Of a stretch of 64,000 nucleotides of DNA, positions 56,395 to 64,000 are shown piece by piece. Each line of letters opens with the position of its first letter. Position 1 is the stretch's first letter. The stretch spans positions 620,001 to 684,000 of the forward strand of contig JAGMWG010000016.1 in NCBI GenBank assembly GCA_020744225.1, in the 5' to 3' direction. Source of the DNA: Paraphoma chrysanthemicola. Taxonomy: Eukaryota > Ascomycota > Dothideomycetes > Pleosporales > Phaeosphaeriaceae. Under the pieces are notes generated by a model that was not told the origin of the DNA, ran no database searches, and was given only the letters and a program-made list of their open reading frames with translations. The position numbers and the translations under genes are program-made.

Positions 56395-56844
56395 ATGGCG
56401 GACCAGACCAAGTACTACGAGCTGTACCGCCGAAGCAGGTACTGCATGCAGCCTTTCGGAAGCAATAGTAAGTGCGCTGGCTGACATGCGACAGTCTGGG
56501 TGGCGCCCTCACGGACACGCTCGACAGCCTGATCACCGAACGCCGAATCGAGCCCCAGCTGGCCATGAAGATCCTCATAAATTTCGACAAGGCGGTTGCT
56601 GACGTGCTGAGCGACAAGGTCAAGTCGCGGCTGACATTCAAGGTTGGTTTGCTTGGGTTGATGCTGGAGCCTGTACGCTTATGCGCTGCTTCAATAGGGC
56701 CACCTTGACACCTACCGCTTCTGCGACGACGTCTGGACGTTCATAATCAAAGACATCAACTTCAAGCTCGATAACACGAACCAAGTCCACGCAGACCGGG
56801 TCAAGATTGTCAGCTGTAACACAAAGAAGCCTGGCGAAGTCTAG
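56395..56844 (+). CDS. TOA2: transcription initiation factor IIA gamma (small) subunit
   Basis: Three exons (56395..56438, 56495..56642, 56698..56844) give 112 aa, the normal size. MADQTKYYELYRRSS joins LGGALTDTLDSLITERRIEP; MKILINFDKAVADVLSDKVK and SRLTFK lead into GHLDTYRFCDDVWTFIIKD and KLDNTNQVHADRVKIVSCN. This is the complete N-terminal four-helix part and C-terminal beta-barrel part of TFIIA gamma. The protein stabilises TBP on the TATA box in RNA polymerase II pre-initiation complexes. Confidence 0.96.
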
Positions 56845-57378
56845 AGCTGAGTCTCGGACTTTGCCTTCGCTTCGGGGTTGCTAAAGCTCTCAACAGTGAT
56901 ATCGAGAGATACGCAAGCGCAAGTCAGAGAGACGCCGCAACAGGGGCAGCGCAGAGGATGATCCTTCGGCGGGAGGTTCGTCAATGAAGAATATGCGGAA
57001 CGAGTGGCACGCTCTTGCACATGATAACTCAAGGCGTTTGGAGATTTTGGCAGTCGAAATGTTTACTCCAAGCATGGACATGGAGTTAGGGCTCAACGAC
57101 ATTGAGGTAGCTTTCATGTCTGGAATGGCATGGCTAAAATGAGCTTAAAGATGACTCTACACATATCCGACTCTAGGCAACCACTGAAATATGACCATAT
57201 ATTAAAACCAAAATAGTTAGTGAATCAAGAGTAACTATCATACCTGTGACATCGATAGTGACACCAAGGCGTGAAGCTCTTACCCGTCATTGACTAAGCT
57301 CGGGTACCTTGCAGATCGCTAACCTTACGCGAACCATTGCACAACAACACACGTCGGTCGCAGCACTGCACCATAACC
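56845..57378. other. intergenic, nothing recognised
   Basis: 3' flank of TOA2 and leader of the TMEM42-like gene; no coding signal in 534 bases. Confidence 0.6.
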
Positions 57379-58091
57379 ATGTCATTACCCACAACGAAAT
57401 CCACATGGCTCGTTCTAGCGGTAGCCAGTGGAGGGTGCGCAGCCTTCAATGGCGTCTTCGCGAAGCTGTTCGTCTTCGTCCCATCCCTAGTCAGACGCGT
57501 ACTCACAACCATGTAGCACAACGACGGAGCTCACCACATCATGGGCAGGCGCGATAGCGGCGGCATTTGGTCTTAGTCCTGGGAATAGGCTCGTAGAGTA
57601 TGCAATTCGAGGTGTACGTTGTTGCCAGACCGCCCGCTTCCGCCCAGGCTGCGGCATCTGGATGTGCAGATGGCTGACACTACCCAAAGCTCTTCTTCGC
57701 CCTGAACCTCGTCTTTAACGCCGTAATGTGGGGTCTCTTCACGCGTGCTTTGACCCTTGCGACATCTACTGTGCGCGTCAGCATCATCAACACGTCTGCA
57801 AACTTCATGGTTACCGCGGTTCTGGGGGCCCTCATATTCAGCGAAAAGCTGCCCGGTGTTTGGTGGCTCGGGGCTGCCATGTTAGTGGCAGGCTCGGTCA
57901 TCATCGGCATGCGGGAAGAGACAGAGAAGAAGAGCATTGCAGCTACCACGGGGGAAGCACCGCTGCTGGACCGCGATGGCGACGCGAACGATGGATTCAG
58001 AGACGAGGACGAGGGGGGCGACAGAGTCGAACTGCGCGGCGTACGGGATGCAGAAGAGAACAGCAGTGACGAGGATGGGGTGCTGAAGTAA
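57379..58091 (+). CDS. TMEM42-like membrane protein of the drug/metabolite transporter (EamA) superfamily
   Basis: Three exons (57379..57467, 57517..57613, 57690..58091) give 195 aa. STWLVLAVASGGCAAFNGVF joins AKLTTTELTTSWAGAIAAAF; after intron 2, FFALNLVFNAVMWGLFTRAL leads to TLATSTVRVSIINTSANFMV. The final helices are VTAVLGALIFSEKL and WLGAAMLVAGSVIIGMREE. The four-to-five-helix half-DMT layout with FSEKLPG..WW near the end matches the eukaryotic TMEM42 family. A polar acidic tail of ~60 residues follows (DRDGDANDGFRDEDEGGD). The role and substrate of the family are unknown; half-DMT proteins normally act as dimers. Confidence 0.85.
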
Positions 58092-58477
58092 ATGGGTACA
58101 TGCAATCGGATTTCCTTCGCAATATGAACAATGGTACATCCAGACGCCGGTCGCACACCTCGCCCACACACAGCCGCCTCGCTAGTTCCCCACGCCCGCT
58201 GGAGTATTTAAACCTCCAACATCCGCAGCCCGCGTTTTCACACGCACCTTGGAGCTCTTGCGCACTCCTAGAGTAGGTGGTTCGCAAGCCGCTCGCAGAC
58301 CGCAGCAGACCCTGACCGCCTCAACGACCCAGCAAACGGAAACGTGCCTTTCCGCACACAAATTTCACCGCTGCGGAAAACCGCTTTTTATTCCCTTTGC
58401 TTTCAACTGCTCACACCACAATTGTCTGGCCTGCGCTCAACCACTTCCGCTCACTGCGCGCTTCAACAGCAGCAAAC
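58092..58477. promoter_or_regulatory. promoter and leader of the PAM2-motif gene
   Basis: A TATTTAAA-like box at 58205-58211 and a CT/CA-rich leader precede the start codon. An in-frame upstream ATG at 58397 would add 27 residues of no evident value. Confidence 0.45.
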
Positions 58478-59314
58478 ATGGTGACCAGTATGCTCAACCC
58501 CACCGCCCCGGCCTGGACTCCAGATCGGTCTTTCCAGCATCGCGATTCCAACTCGACGTCGCCAATGACGCCCCGCACCCCGCTGAGCTTCAACGCCACG
58601 GCCTTCGTCCCGCAGCAGGTCAAGCAGCACTTCCGTCCCGTCAATGGCTACTACCCCAACGACGCGCAGTACAGCGGCTACTACCCCTATATGCACTACT
58701 ACAACGGCTATAACATGGCCTACCCTTCAGACGCTCATGGCTATACGCAGAAGGGAGATGCCGAGTACAGCGCCCTCGAGCATTATGTCAGCCAAGAACA
58801 CCCCCTCCACGCCTATGCCCCATACCAGGGTCACTCCAACATCGCCACAGGCTGGTCTTCTAGTGGAGGCGACACCGGCGCTCCCCAGTCTGAAGCCCAC
58901 GACACTTTCGGATCCCAGTTCCACCAGGTTGACAATCTGTGCGCTGCTGACTGGGCCGCACGCAACGGCTTCAATGGCTGGCATAATGGCAACGGCAACG
59001 GTGTCAAGGGTTGGTATAATAGCAACTGCAACGGCTTCAATGGCTGGCATAGTAGCAACGGCAATGGCAACAGCAACGGCAACGCGGGCGCAGGTGTCGA
59101 TGTTAACGGAGGCGAAACCAAGAGGACGAAGAACAACAAGAAGAAGAAGAATAAGAAGAATAAGGGTAGAACGACCCGCAAGGACAGCACGCAGGACACT
59201 GGGGACGATGGCAACAAGGCTACCTCTGGACAAGAGCAGGACGACAACAACTCCGACTCGGAGTATCAGCTCGTCCGTCCTCCCGCTGGGGAGACGATGG
59301 TCGAGGTTGAGTAA
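58478..59314 (+). CDS. low-complexity protein with N-terminal PAM2-like motif
   Basis: A single exon encodes 278 aa from the ATG at 58478, chosen for its AACATGG context over the in-frame ATG at 58397. Residues 5-15 read MLNPTAPAWTP, matching the PAM2 consensus (LNPxAxxF/WxP) by which proteins dock on the MLLE domain of poly(A)-binding protein. Then come Tyr/Asn/Gly-rich stretches (NGYYPNDAQYSGYYPYMHYY), a 22-residue repeat beginning NGFNGWHNGNGNG, a strongly basic run (KNNKKKKNKKNKGRTTRK) and an acidic C-terminus. The composition is that of RNA-granule or mRNA-associated proteins. Binding to poly(A)-binding protein is inference from the motif alone. No globular domain is visible. Confidence 0.7.
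   Translation: MVTSMLNPTAPAWTPDRSFQHRDSNSTSPMTPRTPLSFNATAFVPQQVKQHFRPVNGYYPNDAQYSGYYPYMHYYNGYNMAYPSDAHGYTQKGDAEYSALEHYVSQEHPLHAYAPYQGHSNIATGWSSSGGDTGAPQSEAHDTFGSQFHQVDNLCAADWAARNGFNGWHNGNGNGVKGWYNSNCNGFNGWHSSNGNGNSNGNAGAGVDVNGGETKRTKNNKKKKNKKNKGRTTRKDSTQDTGDDGNKATSGQEQDDNNSDSEYQLVRPPAGETMVEVE
58964..59095 (+). repeat. in-frame 66-bp tandem repeat
   Basis: Two imperfect units with 66-base period (second unit from 59030), each beginning AACGGCTTCAATGGCTGG, with a weaker half-period. They encode 22-residue units NGFNGWH(N/S)... and are prone to length change. Confidence 0.8.
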
Positions 59315-59736
59315 GCCAGCGGGCAAGAGCGGGAACAAAGTACCTATGGAGGAATGAGCAGAGCTAAGCGAGCGTTTGAACGGGCGATGGTGTTTTGGCG
59401 TTACACTCATGTGTGTAATTGTGTAGGATGAAGGTATTCAAGTATTCGGGCCAATGGCGTTGAATAGACGTGATAATTGGTGGATATGGCGTTCCAAGGA
59501 AGGGAAATGTTCTACGGGACTTTTGTTTTTTATAGCACAGATGTGTTCAAGTTAATGTGGTCGCTTTTAAGGATAGGTAATTCGTCGAAATAATGCACTC
59601 ATTGAACAATGTACCCCACACGCAATGATTACAGAGTCTGGAATAAAATCAGTCACATGATTCTCATTTGATCGTATTCTAATCCATCATGTCCATATTC
59701 ACATAGGCCATTCCAAAGCCAGCTTCTTGAACACTT
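59315..59736. other. intergenic between convergent genes
   Basis: 3' flanks of the PAM2-motif gene and DDB1; AT-rich, no gene. Confidence 0.6.
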
Positions 59737-62700
59737 CTAATGCAGCCTCCTCAACCCCTCCACCAAACCCCGCACATCCTCCAGATCCACGCCGAGCCCC
59801 TCAATCGCCTTCTTCTGCACGTCTTCATCGACGTCCAAAAACCGCTCAATCAGCTCGCCGTCCACAAACCGCATCGGCTCTTCCTCTTCTCTGACCTGGT
59901 TCTTGAACGCGCGGTACTTTGCGAATTCCATGTCGCCCGGTGCGGCGACCAAGGTGCCGAGATTCGATTGCAGCGTGATGAGGAGATCGAGGTAGCTCTG
60001 GCCGATAAGGGCGAAGAGGTAGATTGAGCCTTCGACCTGTAGAAAGTGTTAGTAATGAGACAATGATGGCGAGAAAAGAATGAGCAAAGGGAGGACAGGG
60101 GGACTTACAGTTCCCATGAACGCGCGCGGAATAACTGCGGCGTCGGGTGCTGTTGCGACATCTATTCGCCGGATGCGATTGACCATTTCGCCTAATAGCA
60201 TCTCACTCGAGACATGCAGCCGCCTCTTGTCATCTTCTGTGACGCCGTTGGGATCGCGGTATAGCACGATGAGATTGCCCTCAGCGTCGCTTTCGAGGTA
60301 TGTGTTGGTGTCGACTTCGGCTACGGCTGTGGCCCATGTAACTTGGAAGTGTCGTGCGACTTCGACGAGCTTGTCTGGTAGGCCTGTCTCGCCGGGTTGG
60401 AATTCGACGACCACCATTGACTTCATCAGGTCTGCAATTGCGATTTGTGTGCCGTTGACGGTGATGTCGATGGGTGCTGTCGAGCAGCGGAAGGTGGCTG
60501 CTTTAACTAGATCGGGCTTGCTCTGTGTCCTGTACTCCACGTTGTATACGACAATAGTCTTGATCAAAGCAGCCACAATCTTGCCTTCGCACATGGCGAG
60601 GCATCTGCAGCCGCCTTTGACCGCGATCTCGGTGACGAGCTTGAATACTCTCTCTGGCGTGACTTCCAAGATGAGAATGCGGCCTCGTTCTGCTATGGTC
60701 TCTTGTTCGTCCAGATATGCCGTTCCGATTACGAAGCGCTCTGCTAGACCTCCAGATCCGTCGGGTAGCTCACATCGCATTACGCACTCAACAAGCTCAT
60801 CTTCATTCAGTGCATATGTGTCGAGCTCCTTGAATTGAATCTCGTCCACCAGCTTGAAGTGGCTGAGCTGCAATTCTTCGCCGCCCTTCAGTATCCGCTT
60901 GATCGTTCCGAGACCGAACGCTTTCAAGCCCGGTGAGTAGGCTATCCTTCGAACAGTCTCGTCAACCTTGAGTGTCTGCACGTGCGTAGTTCTCTCGGTG
61001 TCCACGAGCGCTATTCGGAGATCTTCCGACGTAGCAATTGCGACTGATCCCGGGTAAGCCTCTGAGTCAAAAGGACAAACTGTTGTTGCGTTCTCTGCAG
61101 TCACTGCAGAGTATACAAGACGGCCTTCAGACGCATAGATGAGGGATGGATGCTCGCATGTTGCAAACACGTTGCTGAGACCGTTGCCCCGAGGTAGAGC
61201 GCGGAAGGTGGCCTCGCGCGTTCCTAGAACAATGCTCTTCCGTCCGGAAAGCTCGTTAGAGCTCGGGTTGTATGAATACGTTACCACGTTTCCGTCAGCC
61301 ATGGCTGCGAAAAGGGTTGGTGGCTGGTCGGGGAAGATCTGGGTGAGTAGAAGTGACCGAGGTACGGAGTCCTCTGATATTTGCACCGTTTTGACCACTT
61401 CTAATGTGTCAAGAGAGCATATAGCGAGCTGCGAGTTCTGCCAAAATCCGATGAAGCACACGGCGCTTGATCCGGGTGGCAAAGCGATGCAAGCAACTTG
61501 GCTCTCAGCGCCAAACACCTTCTCGGTAGTGACCTTGAGGCCATCCATGCTGAGTGTCACCACTGAAACGCCGCCCAGCGAGACTAGAACATGGCTATCA
61601 TTGATCGAGGCAGCCGTTATGGTTTGACCATCAACTGGAATCCACTCTGAAGTGATCATGCCACCCTCGAAATCGCAGATGCGAACTCGCCCGCTTGTGA
61701 CTTGAATGAGTCGACCTTGTGATATGTTGGCCGCCGCAAGCGTCGTCTCTTCGAGCGCAATAGATGCGAGTTCTTCCACTTCTTCAACCTCACCTTGCGG
61801 GTCGAACTGGAAGACTCGTGTCTCGTTGATAAAGGTGACAAGCAAGGTGTCCTGGTGACTTGATGAAGCATTTGACTTAAAACCAAACAGACCTGTGATG
61901 TGCTCCATCTCGCCCAAGACTCCGAGATCCTCGAGACCCACGCCGCTTCTGACACTTCGGAGACTTCCGTCCTGAAATGCCCCACTGCCAGTGACGATTC
62001 GAGCCTGACCAGATGAGTATTCATTGGTCTGTCCCTCACCGGATCTGTTGCCCATGTCCATAATGGTAAAGTCGAGGACCGGCGCAATGTTCGAAAATGT
62101 CTGAACAATCTCCACTGACTTCTCAGTGATTCTGATAACCTGCGAATCGCCTTGATGTGAGCCAACAAAGACATAGCCGGCATCCAGATACACGAGCACA
62201 GATGCTCGAGAAGTCTGACCTATAACATCAAGCTTCCACGACTGCACCCTACTGCGGCCGTCTAGAATCAGCATGAGTAGGTATAATCGGCCATAGTCGT
62301 CCGCTAACACGAAGCGCTGCGCATCAACACGTTCCCAGGCTACGAAGATGGTTGCCTCGTCCAAAGGCTCGGTCTGCAGTTCTGTGGTCTCGTCATCGAA
62401 GTATGAGATGGACGTCTCCCCGATGACTATCAGGCCATGAGACGGCTCCTCGATCGGTATCAAGTGCGCGGCGCCTAGCTCGAGCTCCGCCCTGCAGACC
62501 TCTCCCTCCTCAAGCTCGACCTGGTCTCCGCCCTGGAACAAAAGTTCGCGCAACCTCAGCTTGACCTGGGAATGTGTATCTTCGTACAGCAGCGCCAGCT
62601 TTGGCTTATCCTCGAAGTTCCTCGGCCTCAGGAACGCTGAGGAGCGAACAAACATCTCAGAGAGCCTTACCGGTTGGGGCTCTCCGAGGTTGGCAATGTC

Positions 62701-63207
62701 TGGCTCCTGCTTCCTCTTCTTCCCTCTCTGTACGAGTGGAATGACGGTGACTATGCCTTCATATATCTCGAGCGTCATGAACCTCCCACTTGGATCTACA
62801 TGGCACCGCTCGCCCGTTTGCGACTCGCGTGCAGCACTGTCGGCCACACTTGCGAATGACTTCTCCGTCTGTAGTTGCTTCTTATCGGCATTCCATGACA
62901 GCGTGAAGTACATGAATCGGTCGGTCCCCACGAAGAGGTGGTCGGTCGGTGATAGGGCCGGCCGGAGCTTCTGGAGCATCGTGACTTTGCCATAGATGGC
63001 TTTTTGGTGCTGTAGGGCGAGACCATCGGCGGTTTGTGTGTAGAACTCGAGTCGATTGGCCTTACTGGACCGACTGTGAGCTTCTCGCTATACCATACAT
63101 GTGATTACTCACGCGACGACGAGACAGTCCTCGTCTTGGGCAAGGAAGTTCAGCTTGAGCGCATGCCGTACGCTGCTCGGCCGGTGAATGGGTGCGATGT
63201 ATGCCAT
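59737..63207 (-). CDS. DDB1: DNA damage-binding protein 1 (DDB1) homologue
   Basis: Three exons (63207..63113, 63064..60109, 60036..59737) give 1,116 aa, close to the usual ~1,140. MAYIAPIHRPSSVRHALKLN and DEDCLVVA join KANRLEFYTQTADGLAL. LIPIEEPSHGLIVIGETSIS, DDYGRLYLLMLILDG, DAGYVFVGSHQGDSQVIRI and RIVTGSGAFQDGSLRSVRSG are hallmarks of the MMS1_N/DDB1 propellers. The C-terminal CPSF_A region includes CEGKIVAALIKTIVVYNVE, VATAPDAAVIPRAFMGT joined to VEGSIYLFALIGQSYLDLLI, and a helical end. The three-propeller protein is the adaptor of CUL4 ubiquitin ligases in DNA repair and replication control. RSE1 and the CPSF large subunit are related, but these motifs favour DDB1. Confidence 0.94.
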
Positions 63208-63406
63208 ATTGGTGGCGTATCCGTTACAGCTGCGTCCAATGCATACAGAAAGCGAGGGTGGTGGAGAGTGTATGCTCTCAGGCTGCTCTCAAATGCCGTC
63301 ATTAACTCCGGCCGAGCTGCACAGGCCCGCAGCTTGACGCGACTTTGCGCGCGGTGCCCCGCAACTTTTTACTTTGTCCTCGCAGCGTCTCCCACACATA
63401 CACAAC
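63208..63406. promoter_or_regulatory. bidirectional promoter DDB1 / RPC5
   Basis: 199 bases between divergent start codons of two nuclear housekeeping genes. No TATA box is evident. Confidence 0.5.
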
Positions 63407-64000
63407 ATGGCTCGTAAGACTGGCCTGAGATGACCCACATACACACGCTTTGATCTCGCATGCTAACGTCTGCGATTGACTCAGCAGCAATGGACGTTGA
63501 AGACGACGACCCCGTCGTTGCTGAATACGATGTCTATATAACGCCCGAGGCCGAGGCGCAACAGCTTTACGTCCTACAGTACTTGAACCGCCCGCCCGAC
63601 CAGCCCTTCACCAAGGCGACAGAGAGCCAGCCGACCGCACTGCGCATCAAGAAAGACTCCGGCTTTGTTGAAGTCGACGTTCCCATTGACATCCACAACA
63701 ACTACAACCGCCCTGCAGGCGTGCGATGGGGAGAGTCGATGCGCAAGACGAAGGGCTTCGGCCAGAGAGCCTTTGGCATCGCATCAGGCTTTGAGCGTAC
63801 CATGCCCCGAAACACCAACCGACCTGGCGCCGGCGAAGGCGCACCCAGTGCACCAACCGCAGTAGAAGACGACGATAATTTCGAAGAATATGTCACCAAC
63901 TTCGAGGATGCGAGCGAGAAAGGCCACGTACTGAATGTGCAGACATTCGGCGGGCAGATATTGAAAGACGACGGCAAAGGACCCAGCTACATGCTCGGTA
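63407..64000 (+). CDS. RPC37: RNA polymerase III subunit RPC5 (Rpc37), N-terminal part, runs off the window
   Basis: Exon 1 is 7 nt (63407..63413, Met-Ala plus one base). Exon 2 starts at 63485, or at 63488 by a tandem CAGCAG acceptor, and continues past 64000. VVAEYDVYITPEAEAQQLYV and LQYLNRPPDQPF open the Sin-type domain of RPC5; VEVDVPIDIHNNYNR, GVRWGESMRKTKGF and QRAFGIASGFERTMPR follow. RPC5 pairs with RPC4 (Rpc53) in the TFIIF-like subcomplex of RNA polymerase III used in initiation and termination at tRNA genes. The rest of the gene is missing. Confidence 0.87.

Noticed and set aside
58727..59410. 227-codon minus-strand frame opposite the PAM2-motif gene
   Set aside because: It arises from the repetitive Asn/Gly/Lys codons of the plus strand; no motif or good start context.
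1..64000. CRISPR arrays, bacterial operons or prophage
   Set aside because: No regularly spaced direct repeats or bacterial gene organisation; the window is fungal nuclear DNA with spliceosomal introns.

Overview
The window is nuclear DNA of a filamentous ascomycete (Pezizomycotina, probably Dothideomycetes). The evidence is many GT-AG introns of about 45-95 bases, HET-domain genes, Zn2Cys6 regulators, a hybrid histidine kinase, a GH131 enzyme, a Fot1/pogo-type transposon and fungal versions of core eukaryotic genes. No bacterial or organellar signature was seen. Class-level placement is inference.

Layout. 1-4.8 kb: two HET-domain (heterokaryon incompatibility type) genes in tandem. 6.5-10.7 kb: a conserved fungal membrane protein of unknown function and a five-exon monocarboxylate-type MFS transporter. 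10.7-18.6 kb: a gene-poor stretch holding one complete 1,849-bp transposon with perfect 67-bp inverted repeats and a transposase broken by two nonsense codons. 18.8-28.4 kb: accessory genes, namely a small cysteine-rich secreted protein, two Zn2Cys6 transcription factors, an M28-like protein and an alpha/beta hydrolase. 29-36 kb: a hybrid histidine kinase, a secreted GH131 enzyme and a second MFS transporter. 36.5-41.7 kb: a housekeeping block with U1A/U2B''-like snRNP protein, V-ATPase subunit D and the splicing factor SYF1. 42-50 kb: small or doubtful genes, including a DUF7730/2EXR-type gene that may be truncated and a cysteine-rich membrane protein. 50.6-64 kb: a dense block with a SET protein, the MogA-MoeA fusion of molybdenum cofactor synthesis (cnxE), V-ATPase c'', TFIIA gamma, a TMEM42-like protein, a PAM2-bearing low-complexity protein, DDB1 and the start of an RNA polymerase III subunit.

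Splice sites were derived by hand from GT/AG signals, frame continuity and family expectation. Every multi-exon model given keeps frame across all junctions. Items deserving most attention are the transposon, a 13-nt microexon in the snRNP gene, a 10-bp CGG-type palindrome on both sides of a Zn2Cys6 gene, a short motif dispersed between genes, the His-rich linker of the cnxE product, a PAM2-like motif, and several unexplained open frames.
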